Below, one piece after another: positions 34,120-43,237 of a stretch of 64,000 nucleotides of DNA; the stretch's first letter is position 1; every line of letters begins with the position of its first letter. Source of the DNA: Plicaturopsis crispa FD-325 SS-3 (Eukaryota > Basidiomycota > Agaricomycetes > Amylocorticiales > Amylocorticiaceae); assembly GCA_000827205.1 (NCBI GenBank), contig KN832557.1, positions 720,986 to 784,985 on the forward strand, given 5' to 3'. The translations under genes and the position numbers were made by a program. The notes beneath the pieces were generated by a model. It saw only the letters and a program-made list of their open reading frames with translations, had not been told where the DNA came from and did not search any database.

Positions 34120-34225
34120 ACTCAGGATGGGCGTGCGAGTGCGTCACGCTATAGTACGCATTTGCTCAATTTCTGGGGGGAGGTCCGGCGCCGCGTGAGG
34201 GAAACTCAACCGGCGCCGGGTCCTG
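34120..34225 (-). repeat. Split direct repeat B2
   Basis: 106-bp terminal repeat, identical as read to 34386-34491. It begins (plus strand) ACTCAGGATGGGCGTG and ends CGCCGGGTCCTG. It forms the 3' terminus of the retrotransposon next to Crypton sequence. Confidence 0.92.
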
Positions 34226-34241
34226 AAGGGATGGTGGGTGG

Positions 34242-34385
34242 GCAGAGAAAACGAGAGTCGTCGAGGAGACGATTAATAGGGGACAAGGTTGTGGTATGAG
34301 AACAAGAGGCGAGTGCTTAGTCACCCTCCCGCACGCATCTTGAGTCCCCGAACTCACAGGGACAAGTCTCGTCTGAGTTCGGCCA
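34242..34385 (-). repeat. Split direct repeat A2
   Basis: 144-bp repeat identical as read to the 5' terminal copy A1 at 40142-40285. It is directly fused to B1, giving the B1-A2 junction expected of split direct repeat elements. Confidence 0.92.
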
Positions 34386-34491
34386 ACTCAGGATGGGCGT
34401 GCGAGTGCGTCACGCTATAGTACGCATTTGCTCAATTTCTGGGGGGAGGTCCGGCGCCGCGTGAGGGAAACTCAACCGGCGCCGGGTCCTG
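34386..34491 (-). repeat. Split direct repeat B1
   Basis: Internal 106-bp copy, matching B2. It lies just downstream of the recombinase stop codon (34593) and abuts A2. Confidence 0.92.
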
Positions 34492-34592
34492 TGAGTGTGT
34501 CGAGGGTAGGCGAAGGGCAAACCCGCTGCAAGACGAAGGCGCTGACAAGCCTTGCGAAGACACACCCAGACCAGAAAGCAGAGGAAAGCAGT

Positions 34593-35799
34593 CTATTCGG
34601 AACGAGCTGTGTGCCGTCGAGAGCTGCGAACATCCGCGCGTAGACGGGAAAAGAACTCCTTGACTGTCGCGAGCCGTTCGACGTGCATCGGAATGAGCGT
34701 CTCCAGTTCCCTCCAGTAGCGCAGAAAGGCGTCCGACGTCCAACGTCCCATCGACTTCACGATCTCGGGGTCGACGCCTCGCAGGAGCAACTCCGTCGTG
34801 CCCCCAATCCTGAAGCCATGCCCCTGAAATCGCACGAAGCCATGAGCAGCCCAGATTCGATTGCACACCAGGAGGAGCCGTTTCTTCGTGAGGCAAGTGA
34901 AACCGGATTTCGATTTGAAGGAGAACAGAGGGATGTTCGGCGGCGGGTTGTTCACAAGGAGGTGGTTTTCGAGCGCGTCAATGGGGTCGGATGCCCCGTT
35001 CTGACGACAGATCATGATAATATCTCCATTAGACTTGCGAGTCTTCGACCACGGCAGGTGTAGGGGACGTGATCCGTCCTCGGTCGTGGGTTCGCTGAGA
35101 GACGAGCGCATGGGGATGTACCCACCGTCGAAAGAATTCGCCCAGGGCGAGAATAGCTCGCCTAAGCGAGCCTGACCCCACAGCGCAGACGTTGCGGCAG
35201 CTAAGACGCACGCGTCCATCGGCACAGCAAGATCGAGTTCGCGCGCCAGGACCTCAAGCATAGCGCTCGTTACCGGAGGACGAGGGGGACGGCCCTTGGG
35301 GGCAAGAGCGTGGACTCCCCGCAGGGTTTGCCGGAGGCGGATGCCCATCTCCCATGGCACGTTGTTCGTGATGTGCCATGCCCTGACACCAGACACGCAG
35401 TTCTGGGTGGAAGTCTTTTGGTAGAGTCGGGCGCGAGAGGCGACAAATGCGCACACTAGAGTTTCCGAACGCAGGCAGTCGACTCTCGAGTGGGACACCA
35501 TGTTCGTCGCAGAACGAGCAGAAGGCAGCAACTCCCGAAGAGTAACCTGCCTGAGTGTCCGGCGCCCAAGACTCCTTAATGACAGACTCGGTGGCGAGTA
35601 GGACACTTGAGGGCAACGTAAACGCTGAATCGACGCCCGCATATTTGGAATCTGTAGGGCGGCGGATATGACGAAATGTAGAGTGGGCAGGGACCAGGCG
35701 ATCCCGAATGTGGCGCACAGGATGCGAAGTACGGCTTGCGTGACGGGCATGCAGTATGTCGCCCTGGAACGTATTCAAGGCAGGTATTGAGCTCGACAT
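34593..35799 (-). pseudogene. Ngaro tyrosine recombinase, one frameshift
   Basis: Integrase of the retrotransposon. The likely start is MSSSIPALNTF at 35799. The first ~105 residues run to GVPLESRLPA, then one extra base near 35480 moves the frame; the rest reads to 34593. The catalytic core is wholly in the second frame and looks complete: first Arg in WGQARLGELF, H-x-x-R in GHGFRIGGTT, Trp in MGRWTSD, Tyr in LRYWRELE. The N-terminal part carries the SAM-like core-binding helix (APDTQAGYSSGVAAFCSFCDEHG). The shift could be an inactivating mutation, a sequencing error or programmed frameshifting; a single shift in an otherwise clean frame and perfect terminal repeats suggests it is recent. 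Confidence 0.85.
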
Positions 35800-35955
35800 G
35801 GTGGTGGGTGAGAGATAAAACCCGAGAGCACACTGCCGCAAATACCACACTCCTGCGGCTGACCGCAACTGCGCGCGGTCAATATTCAAATATAAAACCA
35901 CGAGTTCTCCCTTATGATTATATGGAAACAGGTTAAGGTACGACAGTGAGGTATG

Positions 35956-37640
35956 CTAAGGGTGGTAAGTCCGCACAAACGGCGCGAGACGGGAGGGGAC
36001 GCGGAAAGTAGGTTTAAGACGCAAATTTGTATGCGGAAAGACTCCCCGAGAAGGCCCATCAGCAATGTTGTCCGCTGAAGCCACGTATTCGCAGGACAGC
36101 TGAAGGGACGCCCCATTGAGCAGGCTCGTGATGCGCTGCAGCGAAGCATTTTGGTGAGCATTACGGGACACACCACCTTTCAAGGCGCCCACAACACCCT
36201 GGTTGTCCGAACGGATCAGCAGGTGGCAGGTGTTGTATCCGGAGCTGATCAGGAAACGAGCGGCGAGTTCGACAGCAATCATCTCAGCCCAGCCGATGTC
36301 CCTGCCATCAGTCTTCCATCCAGGCAGAAGCTGCCAGGCGAACCATCTCCCTTCGATGACCAGCCCGATGCCCCAGCCCGTCGAAGCATCAACGTAGATT
36401 GAAAGAGGCGAGACAGGCATGGGGCTTTGGAGGATATGGCCGCAGAATGGCTTAGCCAACTCAAGGCGCCACCAGGCAAGATCGCGCAAGGCGTCGTGAG
36501 AAATCCCGTGGCGCATGAAGCTTGACGAATTTGAGTTGAAAGAGGACGTAAGGCGATAGAGGGAAGGCATACGGGAGCGCCCGGTAGGAACTGCATAGCA
36601 GCAGTGGTTAAGCGTTCCCACAAGGGACTCGCAGTCCTTCCGCGATACCTTCGACCCCGCAGTCCAGCCTTCGAGCTTCGTGATGAATTTCGCTTTTTTG
36701 GCGGCAGTTATTTCGACAGAGCGAGCTGATATGTTCCACAGGAATCCGATGTATGTGAACTCGTTTCCGAAGGCCGTGTGCTTGGCCGGATTCCACGGCC
36801 AGCCGAGGCGCTCCGCGATGTGAAATATATGACGGGCGCGAATGTCATAACCGTGCGGCATGCCGTCGGCACCAACCACAGAAGGCGATCGGAAGAAAAC
36901 GAAATCATCCACCCACTTCAGAATGTTGTGCATCCCATAAGAGGCGAAGATGCGAATGATTGCATCGGCCACGCGCCCGAATATGCCGCACGAGCTCGCC
37001 GAGCCGAAGCACACGTTGTGGTCGATGTAAAACTCGCCGTTCCAAGACACGACGGTGTGACATTGGTCTTCACGAGCAACAGGTATGCGTCGGAACGCAG
37101 CATCGACATCAAAGACCGCGGCTTGGGTGCCGACGGGAGCGTCGAGGATGAACGCAGCGCACATCGCAAACGTGCTCCAAGAGCCGGCAAACTTGTTCTT
37201 GTCGATGTGGTAATTAACTGAGAAGATGTGGGGATCATTACGAGGAAACGAGAAATCTTGTACGAGCCGATATTTGATTACGGTGCCGTTTTTCAGAACG
37301 ACACCAAGGGGGGATGAGCGGAAGGGACCGAGGAAGGCTTCGCATTGTCGTAGTGTGAAGGGGCCGCTATAGCGGCCAGCGGTGACTTCGGAGAGTATGT
37401 ACAGCTCAATAGCTTTGGGGTGTTGTATCGCGGAGGTATGATTAGGCGGAGTGTATGTATTAGATATGGTGGCGGAGGTGCCTAGTTTAAAACCGAAGCG
37501 GAGACCTAATGGTACATCTGAAAACTCGTCGAGGCAGCCAGCCGCCTCGAGCTCATACTCCCAGGCCGCCCAGCGGAGGGGGGTGACTATCCAACGGGCA
37601 TCAGCAGGCACGGCACTTCTGAGCCCCGTGCTCAGATGCC
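35956..37640 (-). CDS. Ngaro reverse transcriptase / RNase H
   Basis: An open frame runs from 38076, but the part read as pol starts about 37640, where the preceding CCHC frame ends, and stops at 35956 (~560 residues). RT motifs: AVFDVDAAFRRIPV with the motif A Asp, FGSASSCGIFGR, and the catalytic pair in KWVDDFVFF (VDD in place of YxDD, normal for this order). RNase H follows with its acidic residues in IYVDAST.WG, AEMIAVELA, RSDNQGVVGAL and ADNIADGPSRG. The frame overlaps the upstream CCHC frame at its stop (TGC TGA), so expression probably needs ribosomal frameshifting or reinitiation. No stop or shift is seen inside the domains. Function: copies element RNA into DNA in the nucleus or cytoplasmic particle. 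Confidence 0.9.
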
Positions 37641-38599
37641 CCGCACAGGGAACAGACGTGTGCATTCTTGCAGCCTCCGAAGGTACAGCCCCCGCTGTTG
37701 AAGTTGAAGCAGACGTGCTTTTCGGGGGCTGAGCCAGGGACGTGGTATTGACCGTTGGTACGGGCAAGGAAGTAAGGTCGTTCGCGGTTTGAGCACATAC
37801 GGGAGACGTGGTCGCGCGCCGAGCAGATGAAACAGCGCCCGACGAGACCTCGGGAGGACCCAACAGTCGTTGCCGCTTTTCCACGACCCTCGGCGGACGA
37901 CCGAAAGGAAGAGACAGTGGCAGGCAGAGACCGGGGCAGACTTCCCGGCCCAAAGGACCGTCGAGCAGAGACAGGGTAGCCACGAGCGTCGTGGGTACCC
38001 AAGGAGATGCCACGGATATGCTCAAACCGGATACGGTCGAAAATGCCTTGCTGCCAGGTATGCGGCCAGAAACCATGGACGTCCTGCAGGTGCATCTTGC
38101 GGATAGTGAGCTCGTATAGAATGTAGACGCCGGGGATGTCGTAGAAATCGGAGAAACTCGTGATCATGTGGAACAGGCGCTGGTAGGATGTGGAAAGACG
38201 GATCGCGTCGATGGTGGGGTAAAACATCTCGATAATGCGGATGAGACGCGGGTATGATTGCATAAGCTCTTCAGTAGAAAGGTACAATTCCCGAGAAGCA
38301 TCGAGGGGCGCTGTACCTACGCGGAGGACAGAATCGTTGTCTCCGAGTTGGAGGACATTGCGGGACGCGGTCGCGCGAAAACCAGCCCGACAGGCATTGT
38401 TGGTAAGGCTAGTCAGCGGAATATGGCTATGCCACCCCGCCTTCATCTTTTCGACGACAGCAGGTGGGTCCACGAGCGCATTGGCGTCGAGGTAGATGTC
38501 ACGCTCATCGGTGGGGAGACGGTGACCGGTAGGTGCAGCCGCAGAGCCACTACCCGAGGGCGCAGGCGGGCAGGCTGCATGCAATACATCAATAATCAT
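37601..38599 (-). CDS. Ngaro ORF2: Gag-like protein with CCHC zinc knuckles
   Basis: 332 residues starting MIIDVLHAACPP. The first ~200 residues are helical and capsid-like (YPRLIRIIEMFYPTIDAI, YQRLFHMITSFSDFYDIPG). A Ser/Arg linker precedes three Cys/His clusters: CFICSARDHVSRMC (C-x2-C-x4-H-x4-C), a CFNFNSGG..CKNAH CCCH-like finger, and a final CSLCGASEHGAQKC CCHC knuckle just before the stop. These would bind element RNA. It starts 47 bp after the stop of ORF1 and overlaps the RT frame at its end, consistent with polycistronic translation and a gag-pol frameshift. Confidence 0.8.
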   Translation of the reverse strand: MIIDVLHAACPPAPSGSGSAAAPTGHRLPTDERDIYLDANALVDPPAVVEKMKAGWHSHIPLTSLTNNACRAGFRATASRNVLQLGDNDSVLRVGTAPLDASRELYLSTEELMQSYPRLIRIIEMFYPTIDAIRLSTSYQRLFHMITSFSDFYDIPGVYILYELTIRKMHLQDVHGFWPHTWQQGIFDRIRFEHIRGISLGTHDARGYPVSARRSFGPGSLPRSLPATVSSFRSSAEGRGKAATTVGSSRGLVGRCFICSARDHVSRMCSNRERPYFLARTNGQYHVPGSAPEKHVCFNFNSGGCTFGGCKNAHVCSLCGASEHGAQKCRAC

Positions 38600-38646
38600 T
38601 CCGACTGACGTGTAGACTGCAATACGAGATTATAGAAAGGCAGAAA

Positions 38647-40084
38647 CTAAAGCCTGAACAGGCTTAGAAGCTCAGGCAGCACACTGGGGTCATCCAAAAA
38701 GTCGAACTGGGGGATGTAGAGCACTACGAGCGTAATCGAGAATCGGAGGTTTGTAGCATCGAACATGGCCGGACCACTAAGCAGAAGGACAAAATCACGG
38801 GTGTCCGCCACAGGTCTCAGTGCGGACGCCGAATTGGGCAGGCCGAAGGCAACCTCTCGCTCAGCGAAGGGAAAGGCTGAGAGGACGCGTCAGCCCTGAG
38901 GACGACATAGGTGCGTAGTGGCACACAAAATAGACGGCACGTCTCGCGGAATGGCAAGCAAAGTGCGTAGTGGCACAAAGGCACGGTAAAGTAGGGATCG
39001 CGAAGTGGCGCACGGAAATTGGACCGTGCGGAATGGCACAATGGAGCGACAGTGCGGAGTGGCACGAAAACGGAGCGACAGTGCGGATTGGCACGAAAGA
39101 TGTACGTCTAAAGGCAGTGTAGTGACGCTTACCTTGGCGAGGCGCGCGCGCAGGCATTGCGTCGTCACGACCGAAGCGAGCTGTACCGCGGACAGGCGGC
39201 CTATTGTCGAGCGCCTCAAGGCGCCGGCGCTCGTTGCCTAAGCGCAGTGTGGCGTTGAGAGCTTGCTGGTTGCGGACGTATTGATCTTGCGTGCCAGGGG
39301 AGGCGCGCATGAGCAGGTCATATACGTCGTCGGAGACGCCGGTCTGCAGTAGCTCGTAGAGCTCGCCAGAGATGGCGATGTCTTGATCAGGCGAAGCCGA
39401 GCGAGCAGCAACTGATGGGCGAGGTCCATCTATGAAGGAGTCGTGGGAGGCGAAGCGAGATTGAGGCACACTATCACGATCTTGATGGCTGTGGAACAAG
39501 CCGTAAGATGGGGACACGGGATGTTGTACTGGCGACGCAGATGGGCGGAATCGTAATCCTCCGCCGACAGAGCTACCGCGCGCGCCAGAGGGTCCGGCAA
39601 CGGGAGAGGACTCCTGAACGCGGCGCTTGCCGAGCACCTTGGCGGTACGCCTCTCTTTAGACGACGGACGGCGAGCAGCACGACGGACGGGCGTTGCGGG
39701 GGTGGGTGTAACAGGAGAAGTAGGCCGGAACTCAGGAGGGGGCGCTAGAGGGCGGGGAATGAAGTTGAAAAGGTTCTCGCGAGGTGGTGGTACCGCTTGA
39801 GGAGGAGGTTGGCGGAGGGCGACGCGACCAGGGACGACAGGCGGCACCATGGCGGCGGAGCCGGGCGGGATGCGAATCCGCCCCGCAGATGGTCCTTCCG
39901 CCGCGTTTTGGGCCAAGGCACTCGCTACGGTCTGTGTGCCTTGCGCTGCGGGTGTCGCGTCACCGAGCTCGTAGTCGACTTCCTCGTCATCGAGCGTGTC
40001 GGAAGCCGCAGCGTGCTCCTTGTTGGCAGCGCCATCGGCCGTCGAGTGCTCGACACTTTTGCCCGAACGAAGTTTGCGGGTCAT
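38647..40084 (-). CDS. Ngaro ORF1, spliced, Pro/Ser-rich
   Basis: Starts MTRKLRSGKSVEHS at 40084, just inside repeat A1. Exon 1 (40084-39133) ends at GTAAGC; exon 2 (38876-38647) begins after CTCAG, in phase, and gives 393 residues in total. Exon 1 is disordered (PRPLAPPPEFRPTSPVTPTP; basic KERRTAKVLGKRR), with a helical segment ISGELYELLQTGVSDDVYDL near its end. Exon 2 adds a hydrophobic, better folded piece (ADTRDFVLLLSGPAMFDA, LVVLYIPQFDFLDD). Without splicing the frame runs into repetitive sequence. Probably an accessory or N-terminal Gag protein; no domain recognised. Confidence 0.65.
38877..39132 (-). repeat. Minisatellite inside the ORF1 intron
   Basis: The 256-nt predicted intron holds about five degenerate copies of a GTGCGNANTGGCAC-type unit (plus-strand positions near 38911, 38952, 39030, 39053 and 39083) with irregular 25-75 nt spacing. 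No coding sense fits it. Confidence 0.65.
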
Positions 40085-40141
40085 GGTGGAATGTTGAAGA
40101 GTGTAAAGTATAAGGACCGTTGTATCAAAGGCAACGAAACA

Positions 40142-40285
40142 GCAGAGAAAACGAGAGTCGTCGAGGAGACGATTAATAGGGGACAAGGTTGTGGTATGAG
40201 AACAAGAGGCGAGTGCTTAGTCACCCTCCCGCACGCATCTTGAGTCCCCGAACTCACAGGGACAAGTCTCGTCTGAGTTCGGCCA
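40142..40285 (-). repeat. Split direct repeat A1
   Basis: 5' terminal 144-bp repeat of the retrotransposon (minus-strand reading), matching A2 without a visible difference. It begins, in element orientation, with TGGCCGAACTCAGACG directly after Crypton sequence, and probably contains the promoter. Confidence 0.92.
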
Positions 40286-41430
40286 CCCAGTGACACCGAG
40301 TAGGTGCCGAGAACATCTCGTCAGCTCATCCGTCGTGTAAGTATCTAGATTATATTAGCATTGGCAACACAAAAAGACGCAAATGACATACCGGAGGAGG
40401 TGCCGGCAGCCTTAAGAGCCTGTGACTTTCTAATGCGCTCCCCTTCGTTCTTCTTAGCCGCCGATTCGAAAACACGAATCCGAACATCACCACGGAGACT
40501 AATCTGTGCGTCCGGAATATCACGGTAAAGGTGCTGGTGGTGAAGACGTTTGTGCTCGAGGGCGGATATGATCTGCTTGATGTGCTCCTTTCCTACTGAC
40601 GAGCCGGCAACAGACTCTCCAACAGCACCGCGTTTTTTCTTGTTTCACGGTGAGCATATGACAACCAATGAGAGTTCACAAAAGCGTACCTTTTCACGCG
40701 TGGTCTCGTACTTGAGAAACATGGCTACCTTCGAGACAATGATCGGGAAGGCGGGGATAGCGATTTTTGACAAACCGCTCGCCACCGCGGATGCTTGGTC
40801 GGCGTCCCACCACGTCTCGTAAGCTATGACGTGCCTGGCATACGTATCCGAGGTCTGCTTGTTCCCTTGTTCTTGCTCCATCAGCTGTATGCGCAAATCT
40901 TGCGACTGTGCTTCGAGACGTTCGATAGAATGCGAAAGAAGAGCCGCATTGGAAACCGCAGAAACGGCAGGATATATGGCAGAAGTTGGTGCTAGGGTCG
41001 AGGTGGGGAGCGGTGTCGTATAAGATTCAGGCCCCGAGCTTAAGACGGACGGCAGCGACGCGATATCCTGCATGTGCGAACACTCATGCCAGTCCGTATC
41101 CCACCCTTCGATCCCATTCAACATTGATGCACCTTGCGAAAACATGCTCAAGTCGCCATCCGTATCAAGCGGAAAACAGTTACGAAGACTGTCGAGAGAG
41201 GGCTGGGTCGCAGGCTGCCTGGCATGGGTCGTTAAATTGCGGGGAGCACAAGGGGAATCGCCGAGAAAGCCCTCCCAGCTGCCCGAGAAGTCGCTCGGAG
41301 CTTCACTTGAGTGTTTACGGTGAACGGGGGCCAAGAGCGACCCCGACGACAAGCGCTGGCGTTTGTAGGCAAGCGGAGACGGCTGTGCCCACGGCGTGAC
41401 AAGGATTGGGCGAGGAGGAGTGGTGGGCAT

Positions 41431-43237
41431 TGCTGTTGTCCGGTAGCATCAGTGATAGCACGCAAAAAACGAAATCAATGGCACATACTTCGTAAGAATA
41501 ATCAGGACCCGATGAATACAATCCAGACGTCTGAATACGGGCCAGACGTCTGTGGTACGTCGACAGTCTAGCAAACAATCGTATCAGAATGATTTCAACG
41601 GCGCAATCCGAGCACAGAGCACATACCTCAAGTGAATATGCGCCTGCGTCTTTTGACCTCGGGTCGATGTCGGCCGTTCCTGGAAGGCCGCAGCGGTAGC
41701 GGGTAGCACCTAGCAGAGTAAATAATGTCAGTCCAGTGCTCGCAATATCCTGGAGAGTCGTGTCTGCGCATCGACGCGTCGATGCGTACTGCACCCAGGT
41801 TGGATGCAAGGCTCGCACTCGCACCTCAACAGGCCTCTGGGTCTGCGAACCGCGAGTGCAACAAAATGACAAAGAGAGTAAGCAAACATACCTATTCTAT
41901 GGTGTCGGGTGGTCAACGAGAGCACGGTGGACGGCAGTTGGAGCTCGGAGACCAAGCGGGCAAAGCAGTCAGTCGACGGAAATTGGAGATCCGGCCACCA
42001 ATTTGCAGCGGCCACCGTCAGCGAAGTCGTGGTCAGTCCTAGAAGCCAGATAACACCGAGGAACGTGGAGGACGAGACGCGAGGGAGGTCTCCGTTGACA
42101 ATTCGAAGCAAATATATTGTGAATTATCAGTGAATTTGCGAGTGATTGGAGTCGAGGTCGCCGTCGTCGGGCAAGAGCGGGCAGGACAGGGAGCAGCGCA
42201 GCATTTTTTCCGTCGAGAGTCACGGATACGATTGGGATTGCGGACGGTATGGACGTTAAGAACAAAAAGTACGCTACGGAGACGTTCAACAAACCTGCGC
42301 GTTGGCTTCGAATAGACGCCCGCGGACGAATCGGACACAATGGGTGGCGCACGAGCACCGGAAAAACTTTTGCCTCGGGGCGAGCCGCGAGCCGAACCGC
42401 TGATGGGCTTGGGCCCCTTCTGGGCCTTCCCCCCTCGATCTGCTGGGTATTTGGGCGGTGACGCTTCTGTGCTTACGCGGGGGTCACCGGCAAGGTCACC
42501 AGGCCGGGCTGGTACCCGCACGTATGCTCTATGTAGCCTCTGCGCGCGTGTATTCAGTCAATCCACGCCTGTTTAATCCAGAATTTACTTTGTACTTACC
42601 AAGGATGAAGCGATGGAGTCTTTCAAGAGAACAAAAACGACGAATTGAACATCGTCATAACGCTTTCAGGCGAAAGCATCGAGCTTACGGAGTAGGGCTT
42701 TGTCGGTTGGTCGTAATTGAGCAGCTTGTGTCCGGCTAGACTATACCTCCCCGTGTACCATATAGGGTCAATATGGTGCTTGCAAACGCAGGATGGGTAT
42801 CAAAAGCTTTCGATGAAAGCGAAAGCCCGGCTGAAGACAAGCTCAGGCTGCCTTGGCCGTACAGCGTACCTATGAAAACTACCATCAAAATCAGTCAAGA
42901 AATCCGACCAAAACGCACTACTTGGTACCAACAGCGGGAATGAAAGGGCCTGGTGGACAGCAATGTTCTCCTGCTATATTTCGTGATGTTTTCCTTTGGG
43001 CATCGACTGACTTGAGAGAAAGAGGCGGTAGAGCAAGTCGAGTTCAAGGTGGCTGACGGACGGGCCGACGGCGTCTGCCGAAAGCGCAGTAGCATTTCTG
43101 ACCAGCTCATCATCCTGGGCGCCAGCTACTATTGCTGCTCGCCGTCGTTCATATACCATTCTTACTTCACGATTTCGCCCTTAATATTCTCGTAAAACTA
43201 TTCACTTCCTCGCCTTGGACCGCCCGAAACATATGCA
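41431..43237. other. Crypton 5' flank and intergenic region
   Basis: No gene could be supported. Minus-strand frames at 41315-41872 and 42039-42521 contain Arg/Pro-rich sequence and plausible splice sites but no motif; they could be 5' untranslated exons of the Crypton. Two copies of a GCTTTC..GAAAGC motif lie near 42661 and 42807. The right end holds the Vps74 promoter. Confidence 0.45.

Larger units (their letters stand above)
34120..40285 (-). mobile_element. Ngaro-like tyrosine-recombinase retrotransposon (DIRS order)
   Basis: A 6.2-kb element read on the minus strand. It carries split direct repeats in the order A1 (40285-40142), ORFs, B1 (34491-34386), A2 (34385-34242), a 16-bp linker, B2 (34225-34120). 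A1 and A2 are 144 bp and match base for base as read; B1 and B2 are 106 bp and match likewise. This architecture is diagnostic of PAT/Ngaro-type elements, which replicate through a circle and integrate with a tyrosine recombinase, giving no long target duplication. Coding order is Gag-like ORF1, CCHC fingers plus RT/RNase H, then recombinase. Only 157 bp separate RNase H from the recombinase, so there is no room for the methyltransferase of DIRS/PAT groups; hence Ngaro-like. It sits inside a Crypton exon. Confidence 0.9.
31972..41430 (-). mobile_element. Crypton tyrosine-recombinase gene, interrupted by a retrotransposon
   Basis: Minus-strand gene of a Crypton-type DNA transposon. Coding blocks: 41430-40690, 40638-40392, 40344-40286, then after the insert 34119-33967, 33909-33642, 33583-33320, 33268-32786, 32735-31972. 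Phases agree and total 992 residues if the insert is skipped. The recombinase core shows the catalytic set: Arg in TAFRGESTRM, Lys in MLANNAKHNQ, H-x-x-R in KKTHALRP, Trp/Tyr in GGWSVSGSYRNCYDRAFP. The C-terminus has a GCR1_C-type DNA-binding domain (WEWTGGDWLPYYVYQP ... IWIEWADGLGGYLPVRDLME-like ... KWGARWRRN). Cryptons move by recombination with no reverse transcription or terminal inverted repeats. Except for the insertion I see no stop or frameshift. The penultimate donor (GTTGGC) is weak and the exact C-terminus uncertain. Confidence 0.85.

Noticed and set aside
34120-40285. Long terminal repeat (Gypsy/Copia) interpretation of the retrotransposon
   Set aside because: Repeats are split A-B direct repeats rather than two whole LTRs, there is no protease or DDE integrase, and a tyrosine recombinase is present.
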